A stretch of 64,000 nt of DNA, from NCBI RefSeq assembly GCF_041260155.1, contig NC_091947.1, forward strand, positions 26,705,115 to 26,769,114, read 5' to 3'. The stretch comes from Ptychodera flava. Lineage: Eukaryota; Hemichordata; Enteropneusta; Ptychoderidae. A program made the translations under genes and the position numbers. Each line of letters begins with the position of its first letter. Position 1 is the first letter of the stretch. Positions 28,501-37,264 of the stretch are shown here, piece by piece. The notes below the pieces were generated by a model. That model had not been told where the DNA came from. It did no database searches and was given only the letters and a program-made list of their open reading frames with translations.

Positions 28501-31500
28501 TATCAGAAGGTTACGGATATTCTTTGTACCTAGTATCTAGAATCATCAGTATCAAATCTTTCTGAATTATCAAAGTTACTAATTAGAAGAGACTTCACCT
28601 TTACCTGACAAAGATTTCTTCAAAATCTACAGGCACACCTGTGTGTTTAAACACTTCCCTGACACATCCCATCATCTCAGGGCCGACTCCATCTCCCGGT
28701 ATCATTGTAACTGTCTTCACTGAATCACCCTTGGCAGTCTGTGTGTTCAATATTGAGAGAGAAACAGACCAGATGTAAACAACATCAATTCATTTTGGAA
28801 TTTGACAATATACGCCCCCACACATATCCATACACAGATCCTCAAACATCACAAAAACAACATGTGCATAAATGTACATATATACATTGGTAAAGGCAAC
28901 AATCAATTGTTGCTTCGAACAAATGAAAAAGTTGCATATTTAAAGAATGAAAACTAACATCATGAACGTGAATAAAATATAAACAATGGTGGATGTGACT
29001 TTGAAGTAGGACTATTCTATTCAGGTAATGGGGGATGGAAGGTCACAGAAGCATAAAGGTACTGGAAAACCTGCCATTTTCTTTGAGATACTGTCGCAGG
29101 AACTGCAATGTCCCTTTGTTTGAACATCTTATAATAGTTTCTGTGATCTGAAAAGTAATTTTACCAACTGTAATGACTCATTATACTCTCCTAACTTTCC
29201 GTATGTGAGTTAAACTCGGATAGAGCCTATACACCAACGTACAACATTTCCAAAAATCTTCTGAAATCAGTATAGGGGCTATACACAAGCAGGGGCTTAT
29301 ACTCAGATGAGTACTGTATTTTCAAACTATCTGTTGATATACAGCCATGCTCTCGTCTTTGCCAGTTCAACTTTTATTACTGGTCATGATGAATTACCAT
29401 ATGGCTTTCCTGGGATTGTACATGGATATCTATCATCAATGTAATGTTTCAAAAACAACAAAACTGCCCAATTCTGACCCTTTTCACAGTTTACTGATCC
29501 AAGGAGAGAACAAAATTATTTATACTTTAACTCTGTACCAAAGTTTGGCTACAAGAGGTTTTCAGTAATTAAACCTTTTTCCCCGTTTCTCCAACCTTAC
29601 CGTTGAAACCAATGAGGATGTCCAAATGTTTGGATGTAGATGTTGAAACAATGGCACAATATATTCTCATATATACAGTGTTTTATCTAGACAGGGGGAT
29701 GGGGATTCCCGTCTGTTGAAATGTTGGCACCCCCTAGTAATTTGTCGATGGGGGACCGGCCCGACGACCCCCATGAAATGGTGCCAGTCACACCTTAGAG
29801 ATACAAGTAGAACACATGAACTGGTGAAATCCCCCTAAATTTCTGGTAACGGGGGAATACCCCCTGTTGATGCCATCCTGGATGAAACACTGTATATATC
29901 TACTTACCTCTGTCTGTTGTGACTGCACCTGAGACATTGAGAAGTGTCTTGCAGTGTTACACCAGCCATTGTCAGTGATCTGAGAGAAAGAAGAAGACCA
30001 CATTGAATTTTTCCATAGGGTTGACATATCTGGGGAAATTTCACTAACCAATGGTACCTTTCTCAACAATTTTTTTTTATGGTACACACAGCATATAGCT
30101 ACAATTCCTTGGATATTGGTGGTGTTTGTACAGTACAGTCATAAAAAACAATCCCATCTAAGGGAGGTAAAAGAAAAATATCATCATATATACATTGTAT
30201 AAATATCTTTTAATATATGATATTTCCTATTCCAGCACTTTTTTCTGAATCAAATTGCATAGGGTCAACTGTAGAACTTAAAACTATGAGTGTGTACAAA
30301 ACAAAAGCAATGTCTTATAAAACAAATTTTTAAAATTTTTATATTGTTATGGGATATATGAGTAACTGATAAGTGATGTTTGTAGTCTAAAATAGATGAC
30401 CATTTACTGTGTTATGAAATAGTAATATTTTGCAGACACTATTGCTGTTGGGTGCCAACAAGCCTGGTAAAGACAGAAGACAGAAGAACTTGTCATCTAA
30501 AATCATCTGCATCACAGTTTGAAATAGGGGAAAAACTGTATCACCAAAACCAAAGCTAGGTAAGGAGACTGCCTAAAATCATATTTGAATAGTTGCCTGA
30601 GCAAATGACAGTCAGAACAGATTTAACAGAATGCCCTTTTCTCCTCAAAGTTCAAAAGGGGATTCGTCTGTTTGCACCTACAGGATTTATGAAACATGTT
30701 TCTCTAATATCCCTGATGATGATTGCTGCTACTTTCTTATTTTTCATTTTTTGTGTTGTAATGAATAACTAAAGCGGAATAAGCGGAATAACCGCTTCTA
30801 CTTAGCACCTTGGAATATCATTTTGGATATTGCAGAAAATATACACAGCAATTATTTTACTTTCAGGGCATTTTTATTGTGCACTATTTTCACCTTTTTT
30901 TTGGTTTTATTCTTGGAGCATGTGGAAATTAATCCTCAGGATTTGTTCTGTTAATACTGCCTGTGTATGTAATGCCTCTATTAGGGTGGAAAGCAGGGCT
31001 CCCGCTACCCGATCGACATAATAGCCAAATGCGAAAGAAAGTTAAAAATGGCTACAAAAATTCCAGTTTGGCGAACATAGTGGCTAATGAATTTTTACTG
31101 CCCTGGTGCCACTTCAACAAAAAACTACAGCTAACAATAAAAAAGTTGTACGATGCGATGTTGAAACAGTTTACTCTCCTTCCTACAAAGTTGCAATGTA
31201 TTGAAACAGTTTACTCTCCTTTCTACAAAGTTACAAATTCCCTGGTACGTAGAGCAGACATTGTTGCTGTTCCGTCTGTGGTACACAGAGGCTTTGTTGT
31301 TTTGCCTCCGTACCGTGAGCCCCGTTCGTCCTTCAGTCTATCTAGAAGTTTTACCTACTTTGCTAGAATCAAAATTTGGCCTGCAAATACTCAGTTTGAT
31401 AGTAGAAACCATACTTTAAAAGGGAAATTTCACAAACGGAGCAATAATACAAAGGAAGAGGAGAAAAACTGAGGTTTTCTGAAAGGTCAAGTCTAGGTCA

Positions 31501-34043
31501 TCTCACCATGTGATGTCATGCATGAAGACCCTTTAAGTGTACAATTATTGTTCAAAAGAGCCACCTAGGGTGGTACAATAGGTAAAAAGTAATTTTGGTG
31601 TCTTCCAATTTAAATTGCATTCAGCTTGACTGTCAGTTTTAAAATAAATTTATTAAAAGTCATTGCAAAGGGATATTGTCAACAGTAATTGCAGTAAGCA
31701 TATCCATTGTCAAATCATCACATTTGTGAATTGCAATTTTGCATGTAGGCTAAACATTAAAGCAACAATTCATTAATATTTATTAATTCGGTCTATTTCA
31801 AACTGCTATAACTTACACAAGAAATTATGTGATTCTCAATTATTTTAATGTTTTTGCAGATTCTACCAGTTTAATGATGTAGAAGTAAACATCACCAGAC
31901 ATTTCTTTATGATATCAAAACATCAAGTGAAAATATATCTGTGTTAAAATGTTATCATAATCATTAAAACAATGTATACTCTCAAACAGTGAGTAATTTA
32001 AATGAACATATATCATTGTGTCTTGTTTTACAAGAGTTGTGTTTGGCCAAACCCTTTGGTCTCAAGAAAAATACTCATACTCAAAATGCTATTCAGCCTG
32101 CTTGATCACAACTAGACATACAAGTAACACCGGGGCCAATTGTATCTACACTGCCAGTGTGCTACTAAATGCTTTCTCCTGCACCATTTTTTATTCTTGT
32201 GGCTAAAACATTTTGGTTATGGAAAACTGCATAAATTTGCCGCATGAGAGACCTGTAGCTTATGACAAGCTTCATACTGTGAACACTAAATGAATGCCGC
32301 AGAAATGTTCTGTACCTGTTGTAATATACACTTCACTTTGCTACCAGATTTTTAGAATTCAATTGATACCTTATTTTATTTCTGGTGGTAATAGTTTACC
32401 ATCTGAAATGAAAAAGTATTTCTATCCAGGAAATGTCATAAAAACACAGATTATTCAATACAAACTGAACAAATATGTCTTTAATGTAAATACTATCAGG
32501 AACATCATACAAAACATCTTGATTTGTCAAATTAAGAACTCCTGAATGGCAAAAAGCTGTAATTGCCACGCTTAATTGAGATCATAAACTGGCTAAAAGT
32601 TGCTTAAAGTGGCTACAAGATTTTTGATTTGGCTAATCAGTTGGCTAATCATTTTGGTGACTTAGGGGGAGCCCTGGAAAGTTTATAAAATCTAGAGTCC
32701 AAGTCATTAGTAACAAGGTAACTAGTGGGGGAAACGCTTGTTCATAAAAAACTAAAACAAATTTCACTAGCTGCCTCTGTAGCTTTGCTAAAAAATCCAA
32801 GTACATGTAACAGCAATTTTTCAAATATTTCTTTACCTATATAATTTAACATGCTATGTTTGTTTATAACTCACTCAAAACAACTTAACTTCTTAGTATT
32901 TTTTTTTGTCTTCATTTAAATTTTAACGTCTAGTCCACAGTCCCTCTACCATCGAAATGTGCCTGGAGTTGCCAGTGTAGTATACACCTTCTCTTTATGT
33001 ATACTACACTGTAACTACAGGCACCTGTGGGATATCCAATTTTACGCAAATATTACCATGCACATGTTACGGTACATGCAAATTCAACATGCTTTTATCG
33101 GCCGAGTTTAACTTTTCTGACTATATATGAACCATGAGAAATCAGTGCATTCCACGAAGGTGCCTTCATGTTAATATTTTACATTTCATTGTGGATGATT
33201 GCGAATAAAAAAAGATAAGTCCACTCATGTGCGTGTACTTAAAATTTGCATGTCATGTACATAAAATTACGCAATACTGATAGCTATCACAGACAGTGTT
33301 CCTACAACCCGGGTCCTACAAGTACCCCTAGAATTGCTAGTTTGCGATTCTTCATGTCTTGATCACAGTCGCTCGAGAGTTATTCAGCTCTGGGACTAGT
33401 CGCCCCATAGACGAGTATACAGAAGCGAGAAATACCTCAAGTCTGGAACAGAATGGCTATTTCGTATAGGGATTTTGCCACCATGTCACTTCGATGTTCG
33501 ATTTTACCGTGAAAAGTAGCAAGTTCATCTATCATGTAACCGTCGACCGTTCCCTATCATTCTCAAAATTCATACCTGGTACTTGATTTGCTTCACAAAC
33601 GCTCGTTTCGTGTGATTTTCGGCCGAATTCGACGGACACGTCGCTAAAACATAAGCGTGAGCAACATCTCGCTTCTGTATACTCGTCTATGGGGCGACTA
33701 GTCCCAGAGCTGAATAACTCTCGAGCGACTGTGGTCTTGATTCTGTTTTGAGAATACGAATGAATGCAAAGGGGGTGTTGACTTCACATAAACATAAAAA
33801 TAAGACCGGTTGATCATAGTTTTGAGAAGAAAAAGAGACGGATTTAAAACACGATGTACAGTCGTGAGGGATGCGATCATTTTATCACTAATATCAGGGA
33901 ACCAGCCCTCGACTCTCAGGTTTGTTTTCTGGCTAAATATGTTTGGAATCAGATCAGGGCTCAGTAGTTTCAGTTACACACATTATAACGTTAAAACTCA
34001 CTTGTAAACCGAGTTGACAGGCTCTCCGCAGTGCTCTCGCCAT
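19594..34043 (-). CDS. IDH3B: Isocitrate dehydrogenase [NAD] subunit beta, mitochondrial; complete, ten exons
   Basis: Non-catalytic beta subunit of the mitochondrial NAD-dependent isocitrate dehydrogenase of the TCA cycle. Exons in transcript order: 34002-34043, 29908-29979, 28605-28738, 27501-27635, 26567-26699, 25106-25239, 24259-24508, 20698-20792, 20329-20389 and 19594-19671 (stop 19594-19596). All junctions are GT-AG and phase-consistent, giving 377 aa against 385 in human. The presequence [14 protein letters not shown] is Arg-rich without acidic residues. Visible blocks: [12 protein letters not shown] (about 48-59), [16 protein letters not shown] (157-172), [30 protein letters not shown] in pieces over two exons, then [22 protein letters not shown] and [17 protein letters not shown]. 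The end is [37 protein letters not shown] and [12 protein letters not shown] match the beta rather than the gamma or alpha subunit. Introns carry MITEs; intron 1 is about 4 kb. Confidence 0.95.
20036..20178. mobile_element. TTAA MITE, 143 bp
   Basis: Ends AGGGGCAG and CTGCCCCT, flanked by TTAA (20032-20035 and 20179-20182). The AGGG terminus and the TTAA site are shared with the Kolobok-like element at 3782-5972. It lies in the IDH3B intron between the exons at 20329 and 19671. Confidence 0.7.
21095..21196. repeat. Small dispersed repeat, copy 2 of 4
   Basis: CCTGTTCAACCTATTCC...GTGGGTTTGGGCCAAACCAT...AAAGGGTTAAGG. Same family as 14129-14222; lies in an IDH3B intron. Confidence 0.5.
22126..22237. 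repeat. Local tandem duplication
   Basis: TCAGAATGATTTTAGAATGC (about 22127) recurs as CCAGAATGATTTCAGAATGC (about 22203), 76 bp apart. It lies in an IDH3B intron and creates short open frames with no meaning. Confidence 0.6.
22620..22990. repeat. CpG-richer patch with a repeated CGATCGA segment
   Basis: Two diverged copies of a segment of about 50 bp: ATTGTATCAATTTATT...ATATCGATCGACATCT (22675-22730) and AATGTATCAATTTCCG...ATATCGATCGATAACG (22940-22985). The stretch is richer in CpG than its surroundings. It is probably a decayed transposon within the 3.5-kb IDH3B intron; no gene is seen. Confidence 0.4.
24697..24785. repeat. Small dispersed repeat, copy 3 of 4
   Basis: GCTGTTCACCCCTAATTCC...GGTTTGGGCTAAACCATTGT...GAAATGGTTAAGG. 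Same family as 14129-14222; lies in an IDH3B intron. Confidence 0.5.
25375..25835. repeat. Dispersed repeat split by a TTAA MITE; paralogue at 26812-27032
   Basis: TTCCTGGTCTACTGCTTGAGG...CTTATTTTGAAACTCCTGGAG...GGCAGCCATTTTGAATTTC parallels TTTCTGGTCTACCACTTTTTG...TTTTAAAGCTCTTGGAG...TGCAGCCATTTGATTTTC at 26812-27032. A third, reversed partial copy lies near 54800-54985 in the GT14 gene. These are intronic. Confidence 0.6.
25486..25654. mobile_element. TTAA MITE, 169 bp, inside an older repeat
   Basis: The left end AGGTATACAGTCACCTGT and the right end (reversed) AAGGTATACTATCACCTGT are flanked by TTAA (25482-25485 and 25655-25658). It interrupts a repeat whose paralogue at 26812-27032 lacks it, which marks the insertion point. 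Confidence 0.65.
26812..27032. repeat. Paralogous copy of the 25375-25835 repeat, without the MITE
   Basis: Collinear with 25375-25481 and 25659-25835. It continues from CCCCATAAGTTTACACAGGG directly into GCAGCCATTTGATTTTC, so it preserves the empty site. Confidence 0.6.
28006..28195. repeat. Dispersed AT-rich repeat, inverted relative to 60167-60322
   Basis: TTGAGCGCCAAAGTCAAATT...CCAGTCAATTTTTTTAAG...GGTAAAATGTTGCACTAAA. The reverse complement appears at 60167-60322, so the IDH3B and GT14 introns share a repeat family. Confidence 0.55.
29676..29892. mobile_element. hAT-like MITE next to the IDH3B exon 2 donor
   Basis: Ends CAGTGTTTTATCTAGA and, reversed, CAGTGTTTCATCCAGGA; the flanks are TA-rich (catatata / tatatatc). 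It holds a G/C-rich core unlike the surrounding intron. The right end lies 15 bp inside the intron that begins at 29907 on the minus strand. The CAGTG terminus suggests hAT; no exact 8-bp duplication is visible. Confidence 0.6.
30994..32676. mobile_element. hAT-like element, 1.7 kb, non-autonomous
   Basis: Termini CAGGGCTCCC and GGGAGCCCTG are exact inverted copies, flanked on both sides by GAAAG. Near each end there are short TGGCTA(A) motifs in opposite orientation. The 169-codon frame at 30963-31472 runs through it but has no recognisable domain and includes a local duplication (GAAACAGTTTACTCTCCTT twice, near 31163 and 31202). It lies in IDH3B intron 1. Confidence 0.5.
32959..33024. other. 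66-nt imperfect hairpin in IDH3B intron 1
   Basis: Arms GTGCCTGGAGTTGCCAGTGT... (32959-32985) and its near complement (32999-33024) differ by a few mismatches around a loop of about 13 nt. It could be a MITE core or a structured RNA; no sequence identity to a known microRNA is claimed. Confidence 0.5.
33364..33734. mobile_element. MITE with near-perfect 67-bp inverted ends
   Basis: The arms at 33364-33430 and about 33668-33734 (CACAGTCGCTCGAGAGTTAT...AGTATACAGAAGCGAGA) are reverse complements with almost no mismatch. This implies a young insertion or ongoing correction. It lies in IDH3B intron 1, 270 bp from exon 1. Target duplication unclear. Confidence 0.8.
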
Positions 34044-34080
34044 CTTTCTGGAGATACTGGATGCACTCGGGACAATCACT
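34044..34080 (-). promoter_or_regulatory. IDH3B 5' leader and remaining half of a divergent promoter
   Basis: 37 bp lie between the IDH3B start codon and the 3-kb insertion. The outer 18 bp, GCACTCGGGACAATCACT (34063-34080), reappear on the far side of the insertion at 37104-37125 (with a CTCG doubling). Promoter role is inferred from position. Confidence 0.5.
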
Positions 34081-34362
34081 ACGATGCTGAAGTTATTTTC
34101 GTATTCGTTTTCGTATTCGTTTTCGTATTCGTATTCGTATTCGTATTCGTATTGGAGTCACTGACAAAATTTTTTATTTTTAGTCCAAATTTCGTACGTA
34201 TTATATAAAAGTTCTGTCTTTACAGAACTTAATGTGCTTTTTATATGACAATATATCAATACTTCAATATTTTAGAATGTAAGTTGAAAAAGATCCAATC
34301 TTTTTAGGCCCTAGATTGAAAGATATCGTTGCTATAATTAGAGGAGAGATTTAAAAACAAAC

Positions 34363-34570
34363 GGCCAGTACACAGGCACTCCTTAGCTGGATAGTCTGTT
34401 GAATAGATCGATTTTTGGTTCGATTGATCGATCCCGTAGTCGATATGCGCGCCATTGTAACCAAAATACTCACTAGGTTACAGTGGCGGGTATACTGACC
34501 ACGGGATCGATAGATCGAGCCGAAAATCGATCTATTTAGCAAACTACCAAGCTATTAGCGCCTGTGGGCC
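34363..34570. mobile_element. MITE with about 75-bp inverted ends, nested
   Basis: The outer motifs GGCCAGTACACAGGCACTCC and (reversed) GGCCCACAGGCGCTAATAGC lead into TAGATCGATTTTTGGTTCG / TAGATCGATTTTCGGCTCG and end at GATCGATCCCGT on both arms. It is inside the 34081-37103 insertion. Confidence 0.7.
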
Positions 34571-34798
34571 AGTAGGAATCTTTGGAGGAAAGATTTTTTA
34601 AACAAACATCATTTTCGTATTCGTATTCGTATTCGTTTTCGTATTAACTTTATCACAACAACCAACTTCGACATTCTGTTGACATCATTAGTATCGATAA
34701 TGGAAATTTAGCTGACCGCCCAATTTGACGAGTTGTAAACTTAAAAGGTAATTTTCTTGTTTTAAACTGATATCTCTGAGAAAGTGATCATCATGATC

Positions 34799-36240
34799 CA
34801 GGGCTCAACGTTAATGCATGCCCCTAAGTCGATGACATGCTATATTTAGACTGCTGTCGCAAAGAAAATATCATCTCATATGATGTGGGAAAGCGTCATA
34901 AAAGAAAACGAGATGAATAAAATGGTATCATAGGCCTATGTCCCGATCGGTACATTTGTTTCCCTAATAAAGATTAAATTAATGTGTGAGCTGTTGCCAG
35001 AGTCTTTATTTCAGTACGGCCCATCTCTTTTTCTTTCGTTGCGTTTGCGTCAACTGTCATTGCCAGAACATGTTGATCAACTTGCGTTATGATAAGATAC
35101 ACCAGAATGCATGGAAATTAATTTGTATCGCGAAATATCGAGAAATACCTGTATTCTATGATAAATAGACTTCAGCTAGTCTAGTAGCTGTCGCAACTGG
35201 CTCGATCGGTTTCCGTCATTTGTTACTGTGCGATCCAGTTTTAGTGTTACGCAGTTTGCCCCGCTCTACAACTCCGTTCTGCAGGTCACTCCGAAAACTT
35301 TCAGCAGTACTATTTTGGGGGACCAATTAAGCCGCTAGCCGTAGATAGCTCCTTTTTTCAACAAAAACTCTGAATAGAAATGCAGCAACTATCAACTTTC
35401 GATAGATATTTTGAAGGCAAGAGAACAAAACTCAAACGTATTATGCGCATTTAATCCTAGCTGTGATATCGCAGCGGTACTTGTGGCGTGTATCGAACTC
35501 GCTCGGGTCATTGAGGTCATCGCCACAGTCCCATCCATGGTCTGTTCTCTACTACCTCCATGGTTCTACATAATTGCAGTCGCTACCCGGCAGATTTGCC
35601 ATGATATTTCAACAAAGTTGCTTGCTATTTAGATCTAGCTGAAAACAAAAACCTTTATGAAACAGGATAATCCAGTCCAAGCTTGATGAAATCGATGCTT
35701 TGATCTGCTTTCCAAGGGACGATTTCCGGAAATGGTCTAGCCGGTCACATGCCACTAACGCAAATATTCATTACGCACGTGAACGCATGAAACATGTTGC
35801 AGTTACTGGTTGCTTGTTTTCCCTTGTCAGCTATATTTTGATGACATTTTATGCTGGGATTATGATTGGTTCATTTGAAATGATGTGACAGCACTAAAAC
35901 TGCTTCTGATACTTGATTGGATTGTAGTAAAATTTATCATTAAATTCATGGGATATTTTGACAGATCATTCAAAATAACATCAGCAGACACATTGGCAGC
36001 GCTGTGCAGAGGAGAGAACGCGCTCAAACCTTTGAGTAACTCCGCTCAACGGCTATGCTTATTCAATGCGTATTTTGGGGTCGTGACCTTTCAGGACAAT
36101 GCTCCGTGAACACTGAGCGAATATATGTTGTATTTGATCACGTATTACGGTATGGAGAAATGTCTTGAAAAAAATTCAGTCGCAATCTCATAAAATTTGC
36201 TCGCCTATGCGACTGAAAATGGTCGCTACTTTGAGCCCTG
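34799..36240. mobile_element. Possible hAT-like element, 1.4 kb, nested
   Basis: The ends CAGGGCTCAACG and ACTTTGAGCCCTG are inverted copies of about 10-12 bp. The flanking 8-mers do not match (tcatgatc / attgaatg), so the assignment is weak. Short open frames within (34986-36109) show no recognisable domain. Confidence 0.35.
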
Positions 36241-37125
36241 ATTGAATGTAATACATGAATTATCAGTTGGTCCGGTTTTATGTATAATATTGCTCACATC
36301 TTTACTCTGAAAGATAAACTACCTATTGTCATTGATTTCTGTTACTTTCTCCCCTGTAGCAGCACGTACAACTTTGTCGTAACTTGCAATTTTGTAATTT
36401 TTGCCTTACCGCACTCCCTGAGTTTCGTAAAGTATTGTATTGTATTGTTATTATAATTTATTTCAGGTCTACGTAGAGCCATATCAAAATCAAGTAAAAT
36501 ACTTGAAATACAAATTGTAAATGGATATGATCATTCTAAAGTGAGTCCAAAAGGATGACCGGATATAACAATTTTCACATTTTTTTATTCAGATGGTTGT
36601 CCTAGACAAGTCCCCCGTTTATCATAGCTTTCAACAGTCATCCGTTTTGCAGCGCCTCACAAAACTTGCCCTCCCCGCAAAACAATGGTACAGTCCAGGG
36701 CAGCTCCTTTGCATCCGCTCTCACGAGTCCCATTACTTGGCACTGACCACCTGATTTCGGGGTGCATCCAGCTGCCCGGCCCGGTCAAGAGACATTGGCA
36801 AGCGAAGATGCTGCCTTACCAGATCCCAACCGATTTTAAGTATTTTTTTTCAAATAAATGAAGTGAACAAAATTCTTTAAAATCTACAAATGCAAATTTA
36901 TGTAAATTTAACCAAATTTGGCAGATGAAATTACGAATCAAATTATCACAATATTTAAACCTCAGTAAATATCGTATATTGCACGTTTTATACCTGAAAC
37001 CTGGACTAAAAATAACAATTTCTGTCAGTGACTCCAATACGAATACGAAATACGAATACGAAAACGAATACGAAAACGAATACGAAAATAACTTCAGCAT
37101 CGTGCACTCGCTCGGGACAATCACT

Positions 37126-37264
37126 TCCACTTCCGGTAGAACCTTTAGGTAAATTGAAATTATACATTAGCTTGCACATATTAACGGAGTTACGGAGTTA
37201 TCGAAATGGAACATCGCCCCCATGTGGTGACGTTGCGTGTAAGGTAAAGTTACTGCGCGAAGGT
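37126..37264 (+). promoter_or_regulatory. AhpD-like gene 5' flank; other half of the divergent promoter
   Basis: 139 bp between the insertion's flanking repeat and the AhpD-like start codon. It begins with TCCACTTCCGG, an ETS-type CTTCCGG site common in TATA-less promoters of mitochondrial genes. Without the insertion the two start codons would lie only about 180-200 bp apart. AG-GTAAAT near 37147 could be a 5' UTR splice donor. Confidence 0.45.

Larger units (their letters stand above)
34081..37103. mobile_element. 3.0-kb inverted-repeat insertion splitting the IDH3B / AhpD-like intergenic region
   Basis: The left end ACGATGCTGAAGTTATTTTC and the right end GAAAATAACTTCAGCATCGT are reverse complements. 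The match continues through a CGTATT/CGTTTT hexamer array and GGAGTCACTGACA for about 110-120 bp (34081-34195 and about 36990-37103). The insertion is flanked by the direct repeat GCACTCGGGACAATCACT (34063-34080; 22-bp version with doubled CTCG at 37104-37125). Inside lie other elements (34363-34570 and 34799-36240) and another hexamer patch (34612-34645). No transposase is seen. An 18-bp target duplication does not fit any DNA transposon family I can name, so the class is open. Confidence 0.65.

Noticed and set aside
30963..31472. 169-codon frame
   Set aside because: Runs across the left end of a hAT-like element and through a local duplication; no recognisable protein.
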